From CALBZE01 sp036381255 (lineage in GTDB: Bacteria > Gemmatimonadota > Gemmatimonadetes > Longimicrobiales > RSA9), in contig DASVDG010000114.1 of assembly GCA_036381255.1 (NCBI GenBank), forward strand, positions 69,291 to 133,290: a stretch of 64,000 nucleotides of DNA, in the 5' to 3' direction. The notes under the pieces were generated by a model. The model searched no databases and was not told the DNA's origin. It saw only the letters and a list, made by a program, of their open reading frames with translations. This document shows, one piece after another, positions 1-8,357 of this stretch. Position 1 is the first letter of the stretch, and the number at the start of each line of letters is the position of its first letter. The position numbers and the translations under genes were made by a program.

Positions 1-350
1 TCGCCGGCGAGGACCCGTTCCAGCGCCGTCCGCAGCTCGTCCGGGGCGACCGAGGTCAGGAAGCCGAGATACCCCAGGTTCACGCCGAGCACCGGCGTGT
101 GGTGGGGCGCCACGAGGCGCGCGCCGCGCAGCAGCGTGCCGTCGCCGCCCAACGTGAGCATCAGGTCGACGCCGTCGGCGCGGAACACACCCGCCTCGGG
201 CACCAGCGGACGGACCGGGTCTTCCGCGAAGATCTCGAGTCCGTACGCCGCGGCGAAGTCCGACACGGTCTCGAGCGCCGCTTCGAGGCCGTCGTACCCC
301 ACGTGGCCGACGACGGCGATGCGACGGAAGCGCCGGTCGTCGGCGGACAT
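1..350 (-). CDS. nadK: NAD kinase, partial (3' end beyond the window)
   Basis: Phosphorylates NAD to NADP in the cytoplasm. The 116 visible N-terminal residues contain the family signature GGDGTLLR at about residues 68-75 and the second glycine-rich motif NLGYLGFLT at 91-99. The ATG (348-350) shares one base with the dxs stop codon (TGATG), so translation is probably coupled to dxs. The C-terminal half lies outside the window. Identity is firm from the two motifs. Confidence 0.93.
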   Translation of the reverse strand, partial: MSADDRRFRRIAVVGHVGYDGLEAALETVSDFAAAYGLEIFAEDPVRPLVPEAGVFRADGVDLMLTLGGDGTLLRGARLVAPHHTPVLGVNLGYLGFLTSVAPDELRTALERVLAG

Positions 351-2251
351 CACGCCGTCTCGCGCACCGCCGACAGCTCGGCCCGCGCCGCCAGCGCCTC
401 CGCCCGCGCCGCGATCCCCTCGGGCGTGAGGCCGAGCTCCTCCAACTGCTCCTTACGGCTCGCGTGGTCGATCAGCCGGTCGGGGACGCCCATCACGTCC
501 ACGCGCGGCACGACCCGCTCCGGCTCGCGTTCGCCGAGGACCCGCGCGATCATCGCGCCGAAGCCGTTGACGACCGTACCCTCCTCGACGGTCAGGACGG
601 CCGCATGCCGCTCCGCCACCCAGTCCAGCGTTGCCTGGTCGATCGGCTTGAGGAACCGGCAGTTGACCACCGTCGCATCGAACCCCGCGGCTTCCAGCCG
701 CCGCGCCGCCTCGAGCGCCGGCAGCACCATCGTGCCGACCGCCAGGATCGCGAGCCCGCGCCCGCGCCGCAGCACCTCCCAGGTGCCGTACTCCACCGGC
801 GGGATCTCGCCGAGCGCCGGGACCGCCGCCGGCACGTTGTCCCGCGGGTAGCGCAGCGAGAACGGGCCGACGTCCTGCTCGACGCCGAGCCGGAGCAGCG
901 CGAGCATCTCCGCCCCGTCCTTCGGCGCCGTGACCGTCATCCCCGGCACCGCGAGCAGGTACGCGATGTCGTACAGCCCCATGTGCGTCGGGCCGTCGTT
1001 CCCGACCAGCCCGGCCCGGTCCATGGCGAAGACGACCGGCAGGCCCTGGAGCGCGACGTCGTGGATGATCGAGTCGTACGCACGCTGGAGGAACGTCGAG
1101 TAGATCGCGACGACCGGGCGGATCCCCTCCGTGGCCAGCCCGGCCGCGAACGTCACCGCATGCCCCTCCGCGATGCCGACGTCGAAGAATCGCTCCGGAT
1201 ACGCCTCGCCGAACGCCGCCGTCCCCGTGCCACCCGGCATCGCCGCGGTGATGGCCGCCACCTCCGGCCGGCTCGCGCCCAGCTCGGTCAGCCCCTGGCC
1301 GAACACCTTCGTGTACGCCGGTAGGCCGGCCTTCTTCGCCATCTGCCCGCTCAGCTTGTCGAACGGCGATGCGCCGTGCCACGTCACCGGGTTCTCCTCG
1401 GCCAGCGCGAACCCCTTCCCCTTGCGCGTGATCACGTGCACCAGGCGCGGGCCCGTCATCGTCCGGACGCTGTTGAACGTGTCCAGCAGCGCGTCCAGGT
1501 CGTGGCCGTCGACCGGGCCGAAGTACCGGAACCCGAGCTCCTCGAAGAGCGTGCCGGGAACCAGCAGGTTCTTCACGCTCTCCTCGACCTTGATCGCCAG
1601 GTCCTCGAACGCCGGCGCACGGTGCAACAGCCCCTTCAGCTCGTTGCGCACCCGGTTGTACAGCCGGTTCGTCGTGATCCGCGTCAGGTACTTGTGGATC
1701 GCGCCCACGTTCGGCGCGATCGACATCTCGTTGTCGTTCAGCACGACGACGAGGTCCCGGTCGATGTGGCCGGCGTTGTTCAGCGCCTCGTACGCCAGTC
1801 CGCACGTCATCGCGCCATCGCCGATCACCGCGACTACGTCGTAGTCCTCGCGGTTCAGGTCGCGCGCCGTCGCGATCCCGAGCGCGGCCGAGATCGATGT
1901 CGCCGCGTGGCCCGCGCCGAAGACGTCGTACTCCGACTCGTCCCGCTTCAGGAAGCCCGAGATCCCGCCCTTCTGCTTGATCGTCGGGAACCGGTCGTTG
2001 CGCCCCGTCAGGATCTTGTGCGGATACCCCTGGTGACCGACGTCCCAGATCAGCTTGTCCCGCGGCGTGTCGAAGGCGTAGTGCAACGCGATGGTCAGCT
2101 CGACCACACCCAGCCCCGGCGCGAAGTGGCCGCCGACCCGGCTGATCACGTCGACCATCCGCTCACGCACGTCCTGCGCGAGCTCTGCCAGCTCCGCGCG
2201 AGACAGCCCGCGAAGGTCTTCCGGTGTGTTGATCCGATCGAGAAGCGACAC
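350..2251 (-). CDS. dxs: 1-deoxy-D-xylulose-5-phosphate synthase
   Basis: Condenses pyruvate and glyceraldehyde 3-phosphate to DXP using thiamine diphosphate, the first step of the MEP isoprenoid pathway. The 633 residues match the usual length. Visible motifs are GAGHAATS (112-119), the ThDP motif GDGAMTCG (144-151) with NDNEMS (172-177), and the pyrimidine-domain segment around GIAEGHAV. The start is a GTG at 2251, chosen because AAAGGAGG (complement of 2257-2264) lies just upstream. It follows the DUF212 gene by 10 nt and overlaps nadK by 1 nt. Clustering with ispA places two isoprenoid enzymes in one transcription unit. Confidence 0.97.
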   Translation of the reverse strand: MSLLDRINTPEDLRGLSRAELAELAQDVRERMVDVISRVGGHFAPGLGVVELTIALHYAFDTPRDKLIWDVGHQGYPHKILTGRNDRFPTIKQKGGISGFLKRDESEYDVFGAGHAATSISAALGIATARDLNREDYDVVAVIGDGAMTCGLAYEALNNAGHIDRDLVVVLNDNEMSIAPNVGAIHKYLTRITTNRLYNRVRNELKGLLHRAPAFEDLAIKVEESVKNLLVPGTLFEELGFRYFGPVDGHDLDALLDTFNSVRTMTGPRLVHVITRKGKGFALAEENPVTWHGASPFDKLSGQMAKKAGLPAYTKVFGQGLTELGASRPEVAAITAAMPGGTGTAAFGEAYPERFFDVGIAEGHAVTFAAGLATEGIRPVVAIYSTFLQRAYDSIIHDVALQGLPVVFAMDRAGLVGNDGPTHMGLYDIAYLLAVPGMTVTAPKDGAEMLALLRLGVEQDVGPFSLRYPRDNVPAAVPALGEIPPVEYGTWEVLRRGRGLAILAVGTMVLPALEAARRLEAAGFDATVVNCRFLKPIDQATLDWVAERHAAVLTVEEGTVVNGFGAMIARVLGEREPERVVPRVDVMGVPDRLIDHASRKEQLEELGLTPEGIAARAEALAARAELSAVRETA

Positions 2252-2261
2252 CTGTCCTCCT

Positions 2262-2711
2262 TTAGGGGTGCAGCACCAGTGCCAGGGCGATGCCGTACGC
2301 CGTCCCCGTGAACACTTCCAGCGGCGTGTGCCCGAGGAGCTCGATCAGCCGCTCGCCCCCGATCACGTGGTGCGCCTTGAGGTCGTCGATCATTCGATTG
2401 AGGATCCGCGCCTGACGGCCCGCCGCCCGCCGGATCCCCGCAGCGTCGTACATTACGATGAGAGAGAAGAACGCCGCAACGCCGAACACCGGCGAGCGCC
2501 AGCCCTCCTCGAGTCCGACGGCCGTCGCCAGCGCCGCCACCGATGCCGCATGGCTCGACGGCATGCCGCCGGTCCCGGTCAGACGCTGGAAGTCGATGCG
2601 ACGCTGCACGATCAGCGTGCTCGTGAACTTGATGAGCTGAACCGTCGCCAGGGCGAGGACCGCAAGCACGAGGGGCGGATTCAGCGCGACGAGCGGTTGG
2701 AGCGTGCTCAC
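2262..2711 (-). CDS. DUF212 / divergent PAP2-type membrane protein
   Basis: 149-residue membrane protein of the DUF212 family (YuiD-like, distantly related to PAP2 acid phosphatases). The N-terminal hydrophobic segment is followed by GTGGMPSSHAASVAAL, the PSSH signature of the family, and by a second hydrophobic stretch near the C terminus. The start is GTG at 2711, whose last bases form the ispA stop (GTGA, 4-nt overlap). Position between ispA and dxs suggests a role in isoprenoid-phosphate metabolism, but this is inference because no member's substrate is recognisable from sequence alone. Confidence 0.85.
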   Translation of the reverse strand: MSTLQPLVALNPPLVLAVLALATVQLIKFTSTLIVQRRIDFQRLTGTGGMPSSHAASVAALATAVGLEEGWRSPVFGVAAFFSLIVMYDAAGIRRAAGRQARILNRMIDDLKAHHVIGGERLIELLGHTPLEVFTGTAYGIALALVLHP

Positions 2712-3646
2712 CGGTCCCGCTCCACCGCGTAGCGCGCCAGCGCCTCCAGCGCCGGCGAGTCGATCCCCACCGCCCGCAGCGCCGCGACGGCGGCATCGGC
2801 CTCTTCCCGCGCCCGCCGCCGGGCGCCGTCCACGCCGAGCAGCGCCGGATACGTCGCCTTGGCCAGCGCCTCGTCGCGCCCGGCCGTCTTGCCCAGCGCG
2901 GCCGTGCTCCCCGTCACGTCCAGCACGTCGTCCGCGATCTGGAAGGCGAGGCCGAGGCGACGGCCGTAGGCGCCGAGCCCCTCGACGATCGCATCGTCCG
3001 CACCCGCCGCCACGCCGCCCATCCGCGGTGCGGCGGCCAGGAGTGCACCCGTCTTCCGGTCGTGGATCGCCGTGAGCGCCTCGATCGGGACGGTGCGCCC
3101 CTCCGCCTCCAGGTCCAGGAGCTGACCGCCGACCATCCCGCCGCCGCCGGCCGCGGCGAGCAGCTCGCGCACGAGCCGCATCCGCACTTCGGGCGGCAGG
3201 CCGAGCCGAACGCCGCCCTGCTCGACGGCGCGCGCCGCGAGCGGGATCAGCGCGGCGCCGGCGACGACCGCCGCCACTTCGCCGAACTCGCGGTGCGTCG
3301 TCGGCCGGCCGCGCCGGAGATCGTCGTCGTCCATGCACGGCAGGTCGTCGTGCACCAGCGAGTACGTGTGGATCAGCTCGATCGCGCACGCGACGTCGTA
3401 CACGCCGTCGGGCGCCGCGCCCGCATCGCCCGCCGCGCCGCCCCGCGCCGCGCGGTACGCGGCCACGCAGAGCACCGGACGCAGCCGCTTGCCGCCGGCG
3501 TCGAGCGCGTACCGGACCGGCTCGGCCACGGAGGCCGGGGCGCCGTCCAGCAGCGCGTCCAGCAGCCGCGCGCGCGCCGCCTCGATCGCCGACCGTTCCC
3601 GCTCCAGGTAAGCTGCAAGGGTGAAAACCGGCTGTGCTACGGACAT
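2708..3646 (-). CDS. ispA: Polyprenyl (farnesyl/geranylgeranyl) diphosphate synthase
   Basis: Short-chain trans-isoprenyl diphosphate synthase that condenses IPP with allylic diphosphates. About 312 residues, typical for the family. It shows GGKRLRP near residue 50, the first Asp-rich motif DDLPCMDDDD near 100, and the second Asp-rich motif in FQIADDVLD near 220. The ATG at 3646 shares a base with the xseB stop (TGATG); a GTG one codon upstream (3649) is possible. The short FARM spacing fits a bacterial farnesyl synthase, but chain length cannot be assigned with certainty. Confidence 0.93.
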   Translation of the reverse strand: MSVAQPVFTLAAYLERERSAIEAARARLLDALLDGAPASVAEPVRYALDAGGKRLRPVLCVAAYRAARGGAAGDAGAAPDGVYDVACAIELIHTYSLVHDDLPCMDDDDLRRGRPTTHREFGEVAAVVAGAALIPLAARAVEQGGVRLGLPPEVRMRLVRELLAAAGGGGMVGGQLLDLEAEGRTVPIEALTAIHDRKTGALLAAAPRMGGVAAGADDAIVEGLGAYGRRLGLAFQIADDVLDVTGSTAALGKTAGRDEALAKATYPALLGVDGARRRAREEADAAVAALRAVGIDSPALEALARYAVERDR

Positions 3647-3900
3647 CACTCCTCGACGCGCTCCCCCGACTCCGCGACGGCGCCGCCCGGCGACTCGGCC
3701 GTGCCGTCGTCGATCAGGTGCTCGATCCGCAGCTCCGTCCGGCGGATCAGCTCCTGTGCCGCCCGCAGGTGGCCGATGCCCTCCTCGAACAGCCCGAGCG
3801 CCTCCTCGAGCTCGAGGTCCTCGCGCTCCAGCGCGGCGACGATCGTCTCCAGCCGGACGAGCCGCGCCTCCAGTCCGATCTTCCGCTCGCCTTCAGTCAT
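3646..3900 (-). CDS. xseB: Exodeoxyribonuclease VII small subunit
   Basis: Small helical subunit of exonuclease VII, which degrades single-stranded DNA together with XseA. From the ATG at 3900 the protein has 84 residues, within the family norm, with the conserved core pattern LEEALGLFEEG near the middle. A longer reading from 3936 would add an Arg-rich stretch unlike the family. The gene overlaps the xseA end by 8 nt and the ispA start by 1 nt, so XseA and XseB are translationally linked. Confidence 0.93.
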   Translation of the reverse strand: MTEGERKIGLEARLVRLETIVAALEREDLELEEALGLFEEGIGHLRAAQELIRRTELRIEHLIDDGTAESPGGAVAESGERVEE

Positions 3901-5137
3901 CTCGCCCCTTCGCGTCCGCCTCTTCCTCCACACCATCGACGCGGCAGATCACGCGGCCGTCCACGACGCGCAGCCGGAACCGGCCGCCCGCCTCGAACTC
4001 CGCCGCCCGCCGCAGCACGCGGCCGTCATCGGCCTGCGGTACCGCGTACCCCCGGCGCAACGCCGCGAGCGGCGACAGCGCCTCCAGCTTGCCCGCGGCC
4101 TGGAGCAGCCGCTCCCGCTTCCGGCGCGACGCTTCCCGGACCGCCCGCACCAGCCCCGTGCGCAGAAGCATCAGCTCGCCGCGGCGCTCCGCCACGAGCT
4201 GCCGCAGCGCCGCGGGCATCCGCTCGCCGAGGTCCGCCAGGTGGCGCGCAAGCGCTCGCCCATCCGGCACCGCCGTCTCGGCCGCCGCCGAGGGTGTCGG
4301 CGCGCGCGCATCCGCCACCAGGTCGGCGATCGTCACGTCCACCTCGTGGCCGACGCCGCTGATCACCGGGATCGGGCATTCGGAGATCGCCCGCGCGACG
4401 GCCTCCTCGTTGAACGCCCAGAGGTCCTCGACCGAGCCACCACCCCGCGCGACGATGACCACGTCCGCTCCGCCGTGCCGCGCGACGCGCTCGATCGCGC
4501 GCGCCACGTCCTCCGCCGCGCCGTCGCCCTGCACCTTCGCAGGCGAGACGACGACGCGGGTCCACGGCGCGCGCCGCTCGATCACGTGCAGGATGTCGTG
4601 CAGCGCCGCGCCGACCGGCGAGGTCACCACGGCGACCGTCGCAGGCGAGCGAGGCAGCGACCGCTTCCGCTCCGGCGCGAGCAGCCCCTCGGCCTCCAGC
4701 CGGGCGCGCAGCTTCTCGAACGCCAGCCGCCACAGCCCGCCGGCGCCCTCGGCCTCCAGCTCGCGGACCACGAGCTGATAGTCGCCGCGCCGCTCGTACA
4801 GCGTGAGCGTCCCGAGGACGCGCACCTCCGTCCCCTCGTCGGGATCCGTCGGCAGGCGCTGCGCGTCGGACCGGAACATCACGCAGCGGAGCTGCGCCTC
4901 CGCGTCCCGGAGCGAGAAGTAGCAGTGCCCCGACGTGTGCCGTTTCCACCCGCTCACCTCGCCCGCCACCCATAGCGGAGGAAACGCGCCCTCCAGGAAC
5001 TCCCGGACGAGCGCGTTCACTGCGGACACCGTGTAGGCCTGCCCGGATCCCGGGCCCGCGACGGCGACGCCCCTGGCGCCGGGACCGCCGGCGCCCGCGA
5101 TCCCGAAGTCCGCCGCGGAGAAGAGATCGCGTCTCAT
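3893..5137 (-). CDS. xseA: Exodeoxyribonuclease VII large subunit
   Basis: Catalytic subunit of exonuclease VII. 414 residues. After a divergent N-terminal 35 residues rich in Gly and Ala it has the OB-fold nucleic-acid-binding region (LWVAGEVSGWKRHTSGHCYFSL near 55-75), then the catalytic core with VARGGGSVEDLWAFN near 230-245 and the ISGVGHEVD segment near 260. The ATG at 5135-5137 overlaps the folD stop (ATGA). The N-terminal extension is longer than in Escherichia coli XseA and shows no known motif. Confidence 0.95.
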   Translation of the reverse strand: MRRDLFSAADFGIAGAGGPGARGVAVAGPGSGQAYTVSAVNALVREFLEGAFPPLWVAGEVSGWKRHTSGHCYFSLRDAEAQLRCVMFRSDAQRLPTDPDEGTEVRVLGTLTLYERRGDYQLVVRELEAEGAGGLWRLAFEKLRARLEAEGLLAPERKRSLPRSPATVAVVTSPVGAALHDILHVIERRAPWTRVVVSPAKVQGDGAAEDVARAIERVARHGGADVVIVARGGGSVEDLWAFNEEAVARAISECPIPVISGVGHEVDVTIADLVADARAPTPSAAAETAVPDGRALARHLADLGERMPAALRQLVAERRGELMLLRTGLVRAVREASRRKRERLLQAAGKLEALSPLAALRRGYAVPQADDGRVLRRAAEFEAGGRFRLRVVDGRVICRVDGVEEEADAKGRDD

Positions 5138-6039
5138 CCGCCGCCCGGCTCCGAGCCGGCGGCGAGCCGCCGCGCCGCCTCGAGCGTGTTCCGCAGCAGG
5201 ATCGTCCGGGTCATCGGTCCGACGCCGCCCGGGACCGGCGAGATCGCCTCGGCGACCTCGGCCACCTCATCGTATGCGACGTCGCCGACCAGGCGATAGC
5301 CGCGCTCCGTCTCCGGCGCGTCCACGCGGTTCACGCCCACGTCGATCACGACCGCGCCGGGCTTCACCATGTCGGCGCGGATCAGTTCGGGCACGCCCAC
5401 CGCGGCGACCAGGATGTCCGCCTCGCGCGTGACGGCGCCCAGATCGGGCGTCCGGCTGTGCGCCACCGTCACCGTGGCATCGCCGCCTCGACCCCGGCGC
5501 AGCAGCAGGAGCGCCAGCGGCTTGCCCACGATGTTCGACCGCCCGACCACCACGACTCGCCTGCCCGACGGGTCGTAGCCGCTGCGCAGCAGCATCTCGA
5601 CCACGCCGGCCGGCGTGCACGGCGCCAGGACGTCGCGGTCTCCGATCGCGAGCCGGCCCACGTTCGTCGGGTGGAACCCGTCCACGTCCTTGCGCGGGTC
5701 GATCGCACGGATGACCCGGTCCTCGTCGATCCCCTTCGGCAGGGGGAGCTGCACGAGCACGCCGTGGATCGCCGGGTCCGCGTTCAGCCCGTCCACCACG
5801 CCGAGCAGCTCCGCCTCCGGCGTGTCCTCCGGCAGCGTGATCTGTCGCGAATGGAATCCGACCCGCTCCGCGTCCCGGTTCTTCATCCGGACGTAGACCT
5901 CGCTCGCCGGGTCGGTCCCGACCAGCACCGTCGCCAGTCCGGGCGGGTACCCGGTGGTGTCGCGGAACGCCGCCGCTCCCTCGGCCACCTCCGCGCGGAT
6001 CGCCGCGGCGATCGCGTTGCCATCGATGATCTTCGCCAT
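5134..6039 (-). CDS. folD: Bifunctional methylenetetrahydrofolate dehydrogenase/cyclohydrolase
   Basis: Interconverts 5,10-methylene-THF, 5,10-methenyl-THF and 10-formyl-THF for one-carbon metabolism. 301 residues from the ATG at 6039, chosen because GAGGGGAGG precedes it and the protein begins with the typical AKIIDG. Motifs include DGFHPTNVGRL and PCTPAGV near 130-160, the NADP-binding VVVGRSNIVGKP near 170-180, and PVPGGVGPMT near 270. The start lies 8 nt after the rny stop. Confidence 0.97.
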   Translation of the reverse strand: MAKIIDGNAIAAAIRAEVAEGAAAFRDTTGYPPGLATVLVGTDPASEVYVRMKNRDAERVGFHSRQITLPEDTPEAELLGVVDGLNADPAIHGVLVQLPLPKGIDEDRVIRAIDPRKDVDGFHPTNVGRLAIGDRDVLAPCTPAGVVEMLLRSGYDPSGRRVVVVGRSNIVGKPLALLLLRRGRGGDATVTVAHSRTPDLGAVTREADILVAAVGVPELIRADMVKPGAVVIDVGVNRVDAPETERGYRLVGDVAYDEVAEVAEAISPVPGGVGPMTRTILLRNTLEAARRLAAGSEPGGG

Positions 6040-6047
6040 GCCTCCCC

Positions 6048-7613
6048 TCAGCGGGCGAAGTCGACGGCCCGCGTCTCCCGGATCACGACCACCTTGATCT
6101 GACCCGGATATTGGAGCTCCTCCTCGAGCCGGCGCGCGATCTGCTCGCTCATGTCCGCCATCTCCGCGTCGTCCACGCGCTCCGGGTCGACCATCACCCG
6201 CACCTCGCGGCCCGCCTGGATCGCGAAGCACCGCTCCACGCCGGCGAAGCCCTGCGCGATCTCTTCCAGCTTCTCCAGCCGCTTCACGTACGTCTCGAGC
6301 ATCTCCCGCCGTGCGCCGGGGCGCGCGCCGCTGATCGCGTCCGCCGCCGTCACCAGAAACGTCTCCGGGTAGCGGTGCGGCTCCTCGTCATGGTGTGCCT
6401 TGATCGCGTTCAGCACGGGATCCGGCTCGTTGTACTTCTTGCAGAGGTTCCACCCCAGCTCGACGTGCGTCCCCTCGTGCTCGTGCGTGAGGCCCTTGCC
6501 GATGTCGTGCAGCAACCCCATCCGCTTCGCCATCTGCGAGTCCAGCCCCATCTCGGCCGCCATGTTCCCGGCCAGGATCGCGACCTCCTTCGAGTGCTGG
6601 AGCTGGTTCTGACCGTACGACGTACGGAACTTCAACCGGCCGAGCACCTTGACGATCTCCGGGTGCACGCCGTGGATCCCGAGTTCGTACAGCACCTCCT
6701 CGGCCGTCTGGATGATCGAGTCCTCGACCTCCTTGCGGCTCTTCTCGACCACTTCCTCGATGCGGCCGGGGTGGATCCGCCCATCGGCCACCAGCTTCTC
6801 GAGACTCAGGCGAGCCGTCTCGCGCCGGATCGGGTCGAAACCCGACAGGATCACTGCTTCCGGCGTGTCGTCGATGATGACGTCGATCCCCGTCGCCTGC
6901 TCGAACGCCCGGATGTTGCGCCCTTCCCGACCGATGATCCGGCCCTTCATCTCGTCCGACGGCAGGCTCACCACGGAGACCGTCGTCTCCGCCGTCTGGT
7001 CCGCCGACATCCGCTGGATCGCGAGCGCGATGATGTTCTTCGCCTCCCGCTCCGCCTCCCGCTTCGCCGTCTCCTTGATCTCGCGCACCGTGTTCGCCGC
7101 TTCGGCGCGCGCGCGGTCCTCGATCTCGCCAATGAGCTGCCGCTTCGCTTCCTCCGCGCTCATCCCGGCCAGGGACTCGAGCCGCTCGCGCGCCTCCTCC
7201 GCCAGCCGCTCGAACTCCGCCGCCTTCTGCTCGACGGCGCTGAGCCGCAGGTCCAGCTCGCGGTCGCGCTCCTCCAACTGCGCCTCCCGCTGGTCCAGGA
7301 CGTCGTACTTGCGGTCGAGCGCATCCCGCCGCTCGTCCATCCGCCGCTCCAGCTCCTGGACCTCCTCCCGACGGCGCGCCTCCTCCCGTTCCCACGCCTC
7401 CTTCGCCTGGAACGCGGCCTCGCGGCCCGCCAGCTCCGCCGCCTTGCGGATCTGGTTGGCCTCCTGCTCCGCGGCCGCGATGATCCGGCGCGCCTCCTCA
7501 CCGGCCGTCGCCTTCGCCCGCTTCAGGCGGAATCTCTCGACCGACCAGCCAATGACGAGGCCGAGAGCGGCGGACAACAGGGCGGCCGCACCCAGCGTGT
7601 ACAACGTGTTCAT
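6048..7613 (-). CDS. rny: Ribonuclease Y
   Basis: Membrane-anchored endoribonuclease that initiates mRNA decay. From the ATG at 7613 it is 521 residues: one N-terminal transmembrane helix (about 5-22), a long charged coiled coil to about 200, a KH domain with GRIIGREGRNIR near 220-233, and an HD phosphohydrolase domain with LLHDIGKG near 365. This order is diagnostic. The gene lies 118 nt after zapA, the largest gap in this part of the cluster, and may have its own promoter. Confidence 0.97.
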   Translation of the reverse strand: MNTLYTLGAAALLSAALGLVIGWSVERFRLKRAKATAGEEARRIIAAAEQEANQIRKAAELAGREAAFQAKEAWEREEARRREEVQELERRMDERRDALDRKYDVLDQREAQLEERDRELDLRLSAVEQKAAEFERLAEEARERLESLAGMSAEEAKRQLIGEIEDRARAEAANTVREIKETAKREAEREAKNIIALAIQRMSADQTAETTVSVVSLPSDEMKGRIIGREGRNIRAFEQATGIDVIIDDTPEAVILSGFDPIRRETARLSLEKLVADGRIHPGRIEEVVEKSRKEVEDSIIQTAEEVLYELGIHGVHPEIVKVLGRLKFRTSYGQNQLQHSKEVAILAGNMAAEMGLDSQMAKRMGLLHDIGKGLTHEHEGTHVELGWNLCKKYNEPDPVLNAIKAHHDEEPHRYPETFLVTAADAISGARPGARREMLETYVKRLEKLEEIAQGFAGVERCFAIQAGREVRVMVDPERVDDAEMADMSEQIARRLEEELQYPGQIKVVVIRETRAVDFAR

Positions 7614-7718
7614 GGTCTCTCCAAGAAGGGCGTCCCTACGCCCGAGGAAGGCGACTCTTCGCGCCACGCGACACGTAAGTGCCGATGCCGCAAGCGGTCC
7701 AGCTCCATTGCCGGTTGC

Positions 7719-7748
7719 AAGTTAGGCAAGGCTAGGTCCCGGATGCAA
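7719..7748 (-). promoter_or_regulatory. Possible sigma-70-type promoter upstream of rny
   Basis: Read on the minus strand: TTGCAT (7743-7748), 18-nt spacer, TAACTT (7719-7724). It lies at the end of zapA, about 100 nt before the rny ATG. The match is moderate and transcription from it is inferred. Confidence 0.35.
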
Positions 7749-8049
7749 GGTCGGGCGCGCCGATGCGGGCCTCGATGTCGCCCGCCAGCCCCCGGGCGAG
7801 CCGCGCGATCTCGCCGCGCAGCGCATCCGCCTCGGCCCGTGCCTGGAACAGCTGGTCCGTGAGCGAAAGCGCCGCCAGAATCGCCGCCTTCTGCACCTCG
7901 ACCAGCCCGCCCTGCCGCTCGATCTGCGCGATCGTCTCGTCGACGTACTTCGCGCATTCGATCGTGTAGTCGGGCGTCGCCTCCGCCCGGATCGTGTATT
8001 CCTCGCCCGCGATCTGCACGGTGACGACGGTCTTGGCGACCTCGCTCAT
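7732..8049 (-). CDS. zapA: Cell division protein ZapA
   Basis: 105-residue ZapA-family protein that bundles FtsZ filaments at midcell. It has the short beta-rich N-terminal domain (TVQIAGEEYTIRAE near 10-23) followed by a long helix (from about 50) that forms the coiled-coil tetramer in the family. The ATG overlaps the stop of the upstream coiled-coil gene by 4 nt (ATGA), linking the two products. Gene order pheT, ZapB-like, zapA, rny supports the call. Confidence 0.88.
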   Translation of the reverse strand: MSEVAKTVVTVQIAGEEYTIRAEATPDYTIECAKYVDETIAQIERQGGLVEVQKAAILAALSLTDQLFQARAEADALRGEIARLARGLAGDIEARIGAPDLASGT

Positions 8050-8357
8050 CGCTCCTCCTCGAGAAACCGGAGCCGGTCGACCAGTCGGACCACCCGCTCC
8101 CGGGCGCGGCCGAGCCGGTCCAGCAGCTCGCGGTTCTCCGCCTCGAGCTCCTCGATCCGCGCCGACAGCGCGATCGGGTCGAGGTGGCCGCCGACGACGT
8201 CGCGAAGCGCCGCTTCCAGCTCCCCGATGCGGCGCTCCGCCGACCGGGCCCGCTCACGCCACCGGTCGTAGTCGTCGAGGAGCCGCCGGACGGAGAGCTC
8301 GAGGCGGTCCCATTCGATCGGCCGCTCGACCCGGCGGTCACCCCCGGCGCCGGACAC
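8046..8357 (-). CDS. Coiled-coil protein, probable ZapB-like division factor
   Basis: 103 residues, almost entirely charged helix with heptad-like leucine spacing (for example ELEAENRELLDRLG near 70-83). The start is GTG at 8357 behind GAGGAGG and overlaps the pheT 3' end by 20 nt. The downstream zapA start overlaps its stop. ZapB proteins are small coiled coils that bind ZapA, and similar genes sit before zapA in other bacteria. The assignment therefore rests on context plus coiled-coil character; no sequence signature fixes it. Confidence 0.6.
   Translation of the reverse strand: MSGAGGDRRVERPIEWDRLELSVRRLLDDYDRWRERARSAERRIGELEAALRDVVGGHLDPIALSARIEELEAENRELLDRLGRARERVVRLVDRLRFLEEER

Noticed and set aside
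5134..6231. Longer folD start at 6231
   Set aside because: The extra 64 residues are Arg/Gly-rich and overlap the end of rny; the ATG at 6039 has a good ribosome-binding site and family alignment.
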